Assembly (NCBI GenBank): GCA_024228115.1
Contig: JAAETT010000052.1
Coordinates: 1 to 51,730, forward strand
Source: a bacterium
GTDB taxonomy: Bacteria; Myxococcota_A; UBA9160; UBA6930
Direction of reading: 5' to 3'
Length of the DNA stretch: 51,730 nucleotides
How positions within the stretch are numbered: position 1 is the first letter of the stretch; the number at the start of each line of letters is the position of its first letter. Below the pieces are notes generated by a model, which saw only the letters and a list, made by a program, of their open reading frames with translations, was not told where the DNA came from and did no database searches. Position numbers and translations under genes: made by a program. Shown here piece after piece: positions 18,605 through 26,179 of this stretch.

Positions 18605-19477
18605 CTAGGGGTTACCACCGCAACCGAAGCCGTTCCCGCCGCAGCCGGTGCCCACCGGGGGGTCGACGACACGGAACTGGTTCGGGCGCCGCGGCCGCCG
18701 GGGCGTCACAGGCGGTGTCGGCGTCACGCGGTTGGGGCAGTTGCTGGCCTCACACGCATCGCGCCGGAACTTGTCCGGAGCACCCACATCCGGGAAGACC
18801 GAGCCGCCAAACTGGGGCGCCGCTACATCCGTGGGTGTGAACAGACCCGCGATCTCCACCTCGCAGCTCGGTGTGTTTTCCACGCTGATGCTCGGCTCGG
18901 CGTGGTCCGTGGCCGAAACGCCCTGCCCTCCGCCCACGGCACAGCCCGTCGCCACGCCCAGGGGGTCCGCAGCGCCGTGTCCGGTAACCTGCACGGATTC
19001 GCTGTGGTTGCAGAGCCGTGTGCTCCCGGCACCGCTCACCCAGAATTCGGTATCCGAACGCAGGGTCTGGGCCGCGAGGTGAGGGGTCGTCACCTGCAAG
19101 GCGGCGGCATCTTCTCCGCGCGCGTCGATGACGCGCAGGCCACCTTCGTGCAAGATCAAGCCACGGGAGTCGCCGTCCGCGCCAATCTGGAGACGGCTGC
19201 CCGTGTCAACCTGGGCATAGACATTGTCCGTTAGAACGCCGACCCGAGAGGCCGGCGAGGTGAGAATGGTCTCACAGGCGTGAACGACGTCGTTGCAGGA
19301 GAGTGCGCGGGGATCCTCGCCGGCGCGCTGGGCGTGAACCGATCCGGACTTCGCCACGACCTGGGCCACGACCTCGGAAGGATCGCCGTCACAGGCGAGC
19401 TCGACGCTGGTGGCCGGAAGGGCCTGCATCGCCAGCCCAGCGACCAGCAGGAGAGTGGAAATACGTGTGCAGATCAT
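18605..19477 (-). CDS. Secreted FecR-domain protein
   Basis: 290 residues from ATG 19477, with GAGGAGGTC upstream. Signal peptide: TRISTLLLVAGLAMQALPATSVELA. A FecR-like beta-helix domain spans about 35-180 (VVAQVVAKSGSVHAQR, LTSPASRVGVLTDN, LHEGGLRVIDAR, LQVTTPHLAAQTLRSDTEFWV). FecR domains in exported proteins sense or bind at the envelope; here no sigma-factor partner is seen. The tail is proline/arginine-rich (TPTPPVTPRRPRRPNQF) and ends with a doubled GCGGN motif. Several cysteines suggest disulfides. It is the third gene of an operon behind a TPR/barrel protein and a PEP-CTERM protein, so it may be cargo of, or partner to, that barrel; this is inference. Confidence 0.75.
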   Translation of the reverse strand: MICTRISTLLLVAGLAMQALPATSVELACDGDPSEVVAQVVAKSGSVHAQRAGEDPRALSCNDVVHACETILTSPASRVGVLTDNVYAQVDTGSRLQIGADGDSRGLILHEGGLRVIDARGEDAAALQVTTPHLAAQTLRSDTEFWVSGAGSTRLCNHSESVQVTGHGAADPLGVATGCAVGGGQGVSATDHAEPSISVENTPSCEVEIAGLFTPTDVAAPQFGGSVFPDVGAPDKFRRDACEASNCPNRVTPTPPVTPRRPRRPNQFRVVDPPVGTGCGGNGFGCGGNP

Positions 19478-19503
19478 TTGGAGAGACCTCCTCTCACAGT
19501 GAG

Positions 19504-21132
19504 TCACTCTTCGAGGCGATAGGTGACGTACAAGCCCAGGATTTCCCGGTCGTAGTCGAATACAGCCACATTCGAGTGATTCTTGATGTACCGGTAGGCG
19601 ATTTCAGCGGAGAACTCCTTGGTCAGCTTCTTTTCGAGTGCGACCGAGTAGTACCAGGCGTCGTCGCGGCGGTTCTCGTTCTGGAGCGGGTATTCCAGGT
19701 TGAAGAACACGTCCTGCGGATCGGGGAACGACGAGTTGTTCCTGTAGGGGCGCAGGGTGTAGCTCACGAGCGTTCGCAGCTGGAACTCCATCGGGAGCCG
19801 GGTATCGGTCTCGACCCGGAACTCGTGCCCCTGGTAGGAATACTCACTGCCTCGGGCGCTGTACCGGTCATAGCGGTAGCCGAACGTCAACTCGGTCTCG
19901 AAGAATCCCACCGGAATGGAGTGATCGGCACCGATGGTGAAGCCCCAACCATCCTGGTTCCGGTCCTGGCCTTCTTGGACTCCCGGCGGTGAGCAGAAAG
20001 TGGTTCCCGGGTTGAAGCAGCTGGAGAAGGGCTGCCCCCTTCCGTCGATGGTCTCGCCGGAAGAGCTGTACATGTAGTTGTAGTCGTAGATCGAGCCATA
20101 CAGCTTGGAGCGGCCCGGCGTGCCCCACTCGTGGAACAGGGTGGGCGTCAGCGTATCGGAGTGCAGGAAGGGCTTGCCGTCGATCCAGGAGTGACTCGAG
20201 TCGAAGCGAAGCCGCAGCGTCGTAGCCTCGGCGAGGCGCCGATCGACCCAGAGACTCAGCACCGGATTGTGCTGGTTGAACTCTTCGAGGTCGTAGTGGG
20301 CCGACCCGTAGTAGGTCATCGCCACGCCCGCCGACCAGTCCTTCTCGCGCAGGAACTCGTAGCCACCGTGCAGCGTCCAGACGCTGCGCATGTCGTGGCT
20401 GCCGCTGATTCCACGGGGCAGGAGGGTTCCCTGGGATCGGAGGACCACGTTGTCGTCGTACTCGACGCCGACGGTGGCCCAGGCCCACCAGGAACCACCA
20501 TCCGTGGCTTCGATTCGCTCCTTCGCCTTGCGCGCCTCTTCTGCCCAGACGCTCCCCTGGGGCTCCATCGCGATCACGCGATCGAGGGCCTCGATGGCCT
20601 GCGCTTCGTCTTCCGCGCCCGCGAAGGCGAGCCCGGCATAGTACGAGGCGGTCGGCTCGACGGTCGTGGACGTGGCCCGCGCACGATCGAGCGAGGCCGC
20701 CGCCGCAGCGTTTTCCTGGCGGCGCAGAGCCAGCAGCCCTTCGTAGAGATGCAACTCGGCGCGATCACTGGAATCGGCCTTCGCCTCGGCAATGGCGGCT
20801 TCCGCAGCCTGGATGTCGCCCAGGTGGAACGCGGCCATCGCGTAGTAGAGATCCACATGCTGAAGGCTGGAGTCGGCCTCCCGTGCAGCGCGCAGCTCGT
20901 TTTCGGCGGCGGGATACTGGGCCAACTGCACGTGGCAACGACCACGGAGGAAGTGTTCGGCGGCGGAGGGTTCACCGACACCGGCCAATAAATCGAGCGC
21001 CTCCGAACAACGTCCGGAGCGCTCGAGGGCCGTGGCACGGGAGTCCTCGACACTTCCTTCGGCGAAGGCAGCAAGCGGCAGGTAGACGAGCAGTGCCGCA
21101 ACGCACGCGGCACTTCGAAGCTGGGTGCTCAC
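19504..21132 (-). CDS. TPR plus outer-membrane beta-barrel protein
   Basis: 542 residues with a signal peptide (AACVAALLVYLPLAAFAEG). About 28-215 is a helical TPR-like solenoid (RSGRCSEALDLLAG, RCHVQLAQYPAAENELRAAREAD, GLAFAGAEDEAQAIEALDRVIAMEP). About 220-542 alternates in amphipathic strands with aromatic girdles (WWAWATVGVEYDDNVVL, AGVAMTYYGSAHYDL, ETELTFGYRYDRYSARG) and ends YVTYRLEE, typical of outer-membrane barrels. The architecture recalls Slam-type surface assembly modifiers and DUF560-like porins. The GTG start overlaps the upstream PEP-CTERM stop as GTGTGA, so both are translationally coupled. Likely role: export or surface display of a partner; inference. Confidence 0.75.
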   Translation of the reverse strand: MSTQLRSAACVAALLVYLPLAAFAEGSVEDSRATALERSGRCSEALDLLAGVGEPSAAEHFLRGRCHVQLAQYPAAENELRAAREADSSLQHVDLYYAMAAFHLGDIQAAEAAIAEAKADSSDRAELHLYEGLLALRRQENAAAAASLDRARATSTTVEPTASYYAGLAFAGAEDEAQAIEALDRVIAMEPQGSVWAEEARKAKERIEATDGGSWWAWATVGVEYDDNVVLRSQGTLLPRGISGSHDMRSVWTLHGGYEFLREKDWSAGVAMTYYGSAHYDLEEFNQHNPVLSLWVDRRLAEATTLRLRFDSSHSWIDGKPFLHSDTLTPTLFHEWGTPGRSKLYGSIYDYNYMYSSSGETIDGRGQPFSSCFNPGTTFCSPPGVQEGQDRNQDGWGFTIGADHSIPVGFFETELTFGYRYDRYSARGSEYSYQGHEFRVETDTRLPMEFQLRTLVSYTLRPYRNNSSFPDPQDVFFNLEYPLQNENRRDDAWYYSVALEKKLTKEFSAEIAYRYIKNHSNVAVFDYDREILGLYVTYRLEE

Positions 21133-21866
21133 ACCAACCGGCGACGCAGCGCCAGCCCGAGACCGGTCGTGACCAGGAGCACCACGATTCCCGGCTCGGG
21201 AACGGGCGCGAACATCAAACCAACGAGGTGTTTCGGAAATTGGAGATCTCCCGATGTGTTCGTGAGGATATCTTGCGTGACGCGATACTGAAGTGATTTA
21301 GTCACGCTTTGGCCTGAGGTCAAATCGCCCAGGTAGAGTGCAAGATACGACGTCGCGGGTTCTCCGCCTCCGGCCGGCAAGTTGATCATGCGCCAGATGT
21401 CGGTGGTGCTCATCGGATCGAGATTCAATCCAACGTTCTGGGGCTGATAGCCCCCAGCGATGTTATTTGCACCCAGAACATCCGTGGGATCATGACCGCG
21501 GAAGACGATCCAGACGTCAGTCAATGGCTGGTTCGCAGTGAACTGCCAATCGTTCTGATTCTGCGCGGGGTTCGCGATAAAGTCCGGACCACCCGGGATG
21601 TAGTTCGAAGTGATGTCCACCGGGTTGGTAATCGTGAGCGTCGAACCGACCAGCCCCAGCGAGTTGGGGACAATGACCTGCCCTCCATTGGCAAGGAAAT
21701 CGGCCTGGGCCTGGGCGGACAATCCATACGGATTCCCGTCGCTGGCCAGCACGCTGCCGTCGAAGAACAGGTCGATCGGCGAGGCCTGAGCCGCAGCCGC
21801 CGCGAATGCAAATACGAGTGCGACACCAAGGATGCGTGCCTCGCGCGTGAACGAATTGGAAAACAT
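21129..21866 (-). CDS. PEP-CTERM sorting-signal protein
   Basis: 245 residues from ATG 21866 (AGGAG at good spacing; another ATG nine bases upstream is too close to it). N-terminal signal ARILGVALVFAFAAAAAQA. The C-terminus is a textbook PEP-CTERM tripartite tail: VPEP, a hydrophobic stretch IVVLLVTTGLGLAL, then RRRLV. Exosortase would cleave and transfer such proteins to the envelope; no exosortase gene lies in this window. The middle region (DLFFDGSVLASDGNPYGL, QWQ/PLTDVWIVFRGHDP) resembles beta-sandwich extracellular proteins without a known activity. First gene of a three-gene operon. Confidence 0.88.
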   Translation of the reverse strand: MFSNSFTREARILGVALVFAFAAAAAQASPIDLFFDGSVLASDGNPYGLSAQAQADFLANGGQVIVPNSLGLVGSTLTITNPVDITSNYIPGGPDFIANPAQNQNDWQFTANQPLTDVWIVFRGHDPTDVLGANNIAGGYQPQNVGLNLDPMSTTDIWRMINLPAGGGEPATSYLALYLGDLTSGQSVTKSLQYRVTQDILTNTSGDLQFPKHLVGLMFAPVPEPGIVVLLVTTGLGLALRRRLV

Positions 21867-22018
21867 CGAGCTCATCTCCTCTCACCCTCCCTGGTCGCAG
21901 CCGCGAAACCGGATGCAGCGGGTCAACTGGTGAGTGGCCTGTGAGGCTCAAAAATGTCGCAAGAAAATGCCCTTCGGGACGCTCGCTTTCCCTTCGGGGT
22001 CGTTCTCGGGGGCTTCGG

Positions 22019-23782
22019 TCAGGAGTTGCGTAGGAGTTGCCCCTCGAAGGGGTCGCCTTCGGGAAAGCCCCGGAGCCGGGGGAAGTCCGGACCGGGTCGC
22101 GCCTCTTCGATCGTCGCGAGGCCACCTCCAGCGCGTTCGGCTGCTTGTTGGGCGAGGCGCGCCAACGGGGTACGAGAGCCCCGGTCGTTGCGCGTGACCA
22201 ACAGCCATCCACCTGGGGAGAGCCGCGACCATGCCCGCTCGAGCAGGGGCCCGAGATCCTTCCGCACGCTCCAGAACCGTCGACCTGCGGCCGCCGCCGT
22301 CGGCGGATCGATGACGATCCCGTCGAACGCGGTGTTGCCCTCTTCTTCCAGGAAGCGTCGTGCATCGCTGCGCCGGGCCCGATGCCGGGCCGGGTCGAGC
22401 CCGGAAAGCATGAGGTTCGCCTCGGCCTGGCGCAGGTAGGCGGCCGAGAGATCGACGCTCCATACCTCCTCCGCCCCGCCTGCGAGAAGCGCCAGGCTGA
22501 ATGCCCCGGTATGGGCGAACAAGTTGGCGAAGCGTCCGCCTTGCACCTCGGCCCTCAGACGAATGCGATTTGCGCGTTGATCCAGGAACAATCCGGTTCC
22601 GGGCCGGGGACGTGACCTTTCGTTCATGCCGGGTTCCACCCAGAAGCGCAGGCCCGCTTCCCGGACCACCAACCCGCCTTTCTCATCGAGGGGAAGCGGC
22701 TGGTGGGGATGGACCGAAAGCAGCCGGCACGGATCGGGACGTCGCAGGTTCACGATCTCGAGCACGGGCGGGGGGCCATCCATGCAATCGGCCATGATCT
22801 CCCGCAGTACAGGAATCGCTTCCGCGACGAAAGCAAGTGCAGAGCGCCCTTGCACGATCACCCGCAGAAGAGGGCCCAGCCGATCGACGGCCAGGCCGGG
22901 CAGACCATCGGCCTCTCCGTGAATCAGCCGATAGGCGTCCGTCTCACCGGATTCGGCGTGAAATCCTGCGCGGCGGACGAGCGCATCCTCGACCCGTGTC
23001 GCGACACTCCGCTCTCGCTCGCCTGGCAACGACCATCGGCGAGCCACGAGATCTCCTTCGCCGTCGGTTCGCGCGAGCCCCAGATCCCGACGGCCCGGCC
23101 CCGACAACCTCACGCGGCCACCCACCCGCACCATGCCGACATCCCCGGTTTCCCGATCGGCGCGCACCCACGGGTTCCCCGCGACCAACGCCGCCGCTGT
23201 GGCCGCGGAAACCCGCAGCTCGGGCAGCACGTCGTCCGGGGGATGGATCGGCTCGTCCGGCCACCATCCGTCCGGGGCATCCTCGTCCGCAGGCCGGACC
23301 CGCAGGCCCTGACGAAGCAGCGCTCCCCCGCGACGCACATCACCAAGGGCCGGTGCGCCCACCGCGGCCAGCCAATCGAGCGCGCATCGGGCGAGCCAGG
23401 CGGGCGACTCTGCTTCGGGCGGGCTCGTGGCATCCACTTCCAACTCGCGGAGATCTCCTCGCACCTCGACGGTGTGGAAGCGGAAGCCAGACGCTTCTCC
23501 TTCGGGCCACGCCAACGGGCCGCACAGAAGACGCAAGCGGGTTGCTTCGGGTGGGCGCAGCCATCGCACCGGCCGCAGCTCGGCGCAGAGCGCGCTGCCC
23601 GCTGGCAGAATCGGACTGCCCACCGGATCGCCGGGCATCCAGCCGCCGGGGCCGAACCGCACGCCGCAGAGCGGTTGTTTCTTGGCTCCCGGGCGCCCGA
23701 GCCGTCGCCACACCTCCTCCTGAGGCAGGGCCACGCCAGGGATACGAAAGTAGAGCCAGCTCACGCGGTGGTTATCGCTCAT
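22019..23782 (-). CDS. RlmI-like class I SAM-dependent rRNA methyltransferase with an extra N-terminal region
   Basis: About 587 residues from ATG 23782 (start uncertain; no clear ribosome site, and an in-frame start at 23827 also exists). The C-terminal ~400 residues match the RlmI/RlmK type: a PUA-like stretch (GNPWVRADRETGDVGMVRVGG), GLPGLAVDRLG, GTGLFLDQRANR, FANLFAHTGAFSLALLAGGAEEV (SAM site), and FDGIVIDPPTAAAAG (catalytic-loop DPP). Such enzymes methylate a cytosine in 23S rRNA. The first ~200 residues are not part of standard RlmI; WLAAVGAPALGDVRRGG faintly resembles the end of RluA-type pseudouridine synthases, but no catalytic Asp motif is seen. rRNA methylation is likely; exact site unknown. 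Confidence 0.78.
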   Translation of the reverse strand: MSDNHRVSWLYFRIPGVALPQEEVWRRLGRPGAKKQPLCGVRFGPGGWMPGDPVGSPILPAGSALCAELRPVRWLRPPEATRLRLLCGPLAWPEGEASGFRFHTVEVRGDLRELEVDATSPPEAESPAWLARCALDWLAAVGAPALGDVRRGGALLRQGLRVRPADEDAPDGWWPDEPIHPPDDVLPELRVSAATAAALVAGNPWVRADRETGDVGMVRVGGRVRLSGPGRRDLGLARTDGEGDLVARRWSLPGERERSVATRVEDALVRRAGFHAESGETDAYRLIHGEADGLPGLAVDRLGPLLRVIVQGRSALAFVAEAIPVLREIMADCMDGPPPVLEIVNLRRPDPCRLLSVHPHQPLPLDEKGGLVVREAGLRFWVEPGMNERSRPRPGTGLFLDQRANRIRLRAEVQGGRFANLFAHTGAFSLALLAGGAEEVWSVDLSAAYLRQAEANLMLSGLDPARHRARRSDARRFLEEEGNTAFDGIVIDPPTAAAAGRRFWSVRKDLGPLLERAWSRLSPGGWLLVTRNDRGSRTPLARLAQQAAERAGGGLATIEEARPGPDFPRLRGFPEGDPFEGQLLRNS

Positions 23783-23886
23783 CACGATGCCGGAGTCTCG
23801 TTCGACCAAAACCGACCCTCGCGCCATCGCCCAGGCCCGCGGCTCAGGGGCCGATCCGTTTCACCTGCGTTTCGTACACTCCAGGC

Positions 23887-25074
23887 GTGGATGCTCCCCT
23901 TCCCCAACCGGTGCTGACGATCGCGGAACGCCTTCGCGACCAGGGAATCGCGTCTGCGATCGTCGGCCGCGCCGCCCGCGAGCTCTGCGAGGGCCGCGTT
24001 CCCCTGGATGTCCAGCTGCTGTGCGAGGCGCGCGTCGAAGCCCTGACCCGCCTTTCCCACACCATCGCGCCAGCGCCGGGAGGTGCCGTGCGCGTCGGCC
24101 TTCCGGGGCTCGTCGTCGAACTCATGCCGACAGCATCCTCGCTCGAAGCCGCACTTCGAAAGACGACACTCGCTGTGACGGCCATCGGCTTCGACGCCCT
24201 TGCCGACCGCTGGCTCGATCCGCTGGGTGGACGGGCGGATCTGGCGGCGCGGATCGCGCGCCCGGCCGGCGGAAGCCGACGCCTTGCGGAGCCCTTGAAT
24301 GCGCTTGCCGCGATCCGCCTGGTCGCCGAGCTCGACCTGGAGCCGACATCGGAGCTGACGACGGCGCTCGCCTCAGCGGCCGGCGCGCTACCGGATGCGC
24401 TCGGTGCCCGCTTGCGCCGCGAGCTCGACGGGCTGCTGTCGGCTGCGTCGCCTTCACGGGGGTTGGCGTTGCTCCGAGAGGCGGGCCTCGAACCGGCGCT
24501 CGCCCCTCGCGCCCGTCCGGAAGCCGCCGCCCTCGTGGGCCGTCTTCCCGAGGATCTGGCGCTGCGTTGGACGGCCTGGTTGCGCGGTGGCCAGGCGGGG
24601 CGGGTATTGGCGCGTCTGCGCGTCCCCCGCGAACGCAGCCGTCAGATCGAGCGAGGCCTCGCACTGCATCCCTTGGATCGCGTGGTCTCACCGCGCCCGA
24701 GTAGTGTGGGGAAGGCCTTGCGACGCCTCGGCTCCCGCCAGGCGTTCGACGGTTTGCAGGAGCTCCGAAAGATCGAACTCGAACTCACGGGCGAGCCCGG
24801 CGCTGGCCCCAGAGCCCGGCTGGCCGAGCTGCAACACATCGCCGACGAGTTGGCCGCTTCCGACCCTCCCGAACTCGTCTGGTCGGGTCGGGACATCATG
24901 GAGGCGCTCGGCGAACCTGCGGGCCCGCGCATTGGCCGCGCGCTCTCGTACCTTGCCGACAGGGTGCTCGAAGATTCCTCCCAGAACACGGAGGAGAAGC
25001 TCGCAGCCTGGCTGGGCCTTTGGAAGGCAGCGGATGCGCAACAAGGCCGCGGGGCCGGGCCTTCGCAGACGTAG
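23887..25074 (+). CDS. CCA-adding enzyme/poly(A) polymerase homologue with degraded active site
   Basis: 395 residues from GTG 23887. The layout follows class II tRNA nucleotidyltransferases: head domain (SAIVGRAARELCEGRVPLDVQLL), neck with the ALRKTTLAVTAIGFDALADRWLDPLGGRADL arrangement, RRLAEPLNALAAIRLVAEL, and the helical body (LDGLLSAASPSRGLALLREAGLEPALAP). However, the catalytic GGxVRD is GRAARE (Gly27-Arg28, Arg31-Glu32) and the metal-binding DxD is Asp41-Val-Gln43. At least one metal ligand is therefore missing, so nucleotide transfer is doubtful. A late helical segment (VWSGRDIMEALGEPAGPRIGRAL) matches the C-terminal tRNA-binding part of longer CCA enzymes. Perhaps an RNA-binding paralogue; a true CCA enzyme should exist elsewhere. 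Confidence 0.75.
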   Translation: MDAPLPQPVLTIAERLRDQGIASAIVGRAARELCEGRVPLDVQLLCEARVEALTRLSHTIAPAPGGAVRVGLPGLVVELMPTASSLEAALRKTTLAVTAIGFDALADRWLDPLGGRADLAARIARPAGGSRRLAEPLNALAAIRLVAELDLEPTSELTTALASAAGALPDALGARLRRELDGLLSAASPSRGLALLREAGLEPALAPRARPEAAALVGRLPEDLALRWTAWLRGGQAGRVLARLRVPRERSRQIERGLALHPLDRVVSPRPSSVGKALRRLGSRQAFDGLQELRKIELELTGEPGAGPRARLAELQHIADELAASDPPELVWSGRDIMEALGEPAGPRIGRALSYLADRVLEDSSQNTEEKLAAWLGLWKAADAQQGRGAGPSQT

Positions 25075-25142
25075 CCACGCCCGCTCGCCCCGCGAACAGC
25101 CGGGGACCTCCTCGGCCGGGACCTCGGCTACGATCCCCTGCC

Positions 25143-25769
25143 ATGACTCCGACCGTTCTCTCCATCGTGCGCCACGGTGAGACGCCCGCCAACGCCGGCG
25201 GCGTCTGGCACGGCTCGACCGATACGCCGCTCAGCGAGCGGGGCCACGGCCAGGCGGGTCGCGTGGCCAGCCACCTGGCTCTCACCCGCGCGGATGCGGT
25301 TGCCCTCTATTCGAGCCCCCTCACCCGGGCCCGTCACACGGCGGACCCCATCTCGGCGGCTCTCGGGCTACCCATCCTGATCCACGACGACCTCCAGGAA
25401 TATCACCTTGGAACCTGGGAAGGCCGGACCTACCAAGAGCTGTTGGTCGAGCACCGCCTCTTCGAGCGCATGAACGAAGACCCGGACTGGCAGCCCGGCG
25501 GCGGCGAATCCCCGCGGCAGGTGGCCGAGCGGCTGGGCGGCGCGTTGCAGACCATCACCGAGGCGCACCCAGGCGAACGGGTCATCGTGGTCAGCCACGC
25601 TGGAGCGCTCACCCTGGCCTTCGGTCTGCTGGTGGATGACGATCCGCGCTCGTGGCGACGCACCATGGACAACGCCGCTGTCACCGATCTGCGCATGTCG
25701 ACTCCGCCGGAACTCATCGCGTTCAACGAGACGGCGCATCTGTCGACAGGAGATGGGCTTCCGGCGTGA
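25143..25769 (+). CDS. Histidine phosphatase family protein (phosphoglycerate-mutase-like)
   Basis: 208 residues from ATG 25143. Catalytic VRHGETPAN sits at about 8-16, followed by SSPLTRARHTADPI, the acid motif LQEYHLGTWEGRT and VVSHAGALTLAFG with the second histidine. This set marks the cofactor-independent phosphatase branch (alpha-ribazole phosphatase, SixA/PhoE-like), rather than glycolytic mutase. Substrate unknown. Its TGA overlaps the next gene's GTG start (GTGA), and it lies 68 bases after the CCA-like gene in the same direction. Confidence 0.9.
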   Translation: MTPTVLSIVRHGETPANAGGVWHGSTDTPLSERGHGQAGRVASHLALTRADAVALYSSPLTRARHTADPISAALGLPILIHDDLQEYHLGTWEGRTYQELLVEHRLFERMNEDPDWQPGGGESPRQVAERLGGALQTITEAHPGERVIVVSHAGALTLAFGLLVDDDPRSWRRTMDNAAVTDLRMSTPPELIAFNETAHLSTGDGLPA

Positions 25770-26134
25770 GCGAGGCCGTGCCCGAAACCCTCGAGCAACA
25801 AGTGCTCAGCTACGTACGCGAGCACGACTACGTGACGTTCGCCGCCCTGCATCGCCACTTTGCTGGCGATACCCGCGAGCAGACCCAGATCGAGCTTCCG
25901 GGCAACCGGGTAATCTGGGCCGGCGCGCCGCGGGAACTCTTCGACGCGGTGCTGGCTCTCCTCGAACACGGCAAGCTGGCATCGATCCCGGGCCACCAGG
26001 CGGCCTACAAGCGCGATGGCCGTGTGCTGGATCTACCGGTCGAGAAAGCCCCGCCCCGCGAACCCCATTCGGAGCCCCATTGGTTCCCCGTGCTACTGCG
26101 CCCGATGGAGGCCGTGCTCGCGGAGAAGAGTTGA
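25766..26134 (+). CDS. Small conserved protein of unknown function
   Basis: 122 residues from GTG 25766, overlapping the stop of the histidine phosphatase. LEQQVLSYVREHDYVTFAALHRHFAGDTR looks like a winged-helix start, followed by IELPGNRVIWAGAPRELFDAVLALLEHGKLASIP, a second helix-turn-strand unit, and a PHWFPVLLRP end. No DNA-contact residues can be named. Probably a small winged-helix-like protein; function unknown. The coupling with the phosphatase suggests joint expression. Confidence 0.65.
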   Translation: MSEAVPETLEQQVLSYVREHDYVTFAALHRHFAGDTREQTQIELPGNRVIWAGAPRELFDAVLALLEHGKLASIPGHQAAYKRDGRVLDLPVEKAPPREPHSEPHWFPVLLRPMEAVLAEKS

Positions 26135-26179
26135 ACTGTCGCTTTCGCAAATCGGCGCAAGTAGCTGAATTTGCGCAAT

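Noticed and set aside
21950-22090. Repeated CCCGAAGGG/CCCTTCGGG words near the end of the RlmI-like gene as a CRISPR-like or regulatory array
   Set aside because: Too few and irregularly spaced, partly inside coding sequence; common words in GC-rich DNA.
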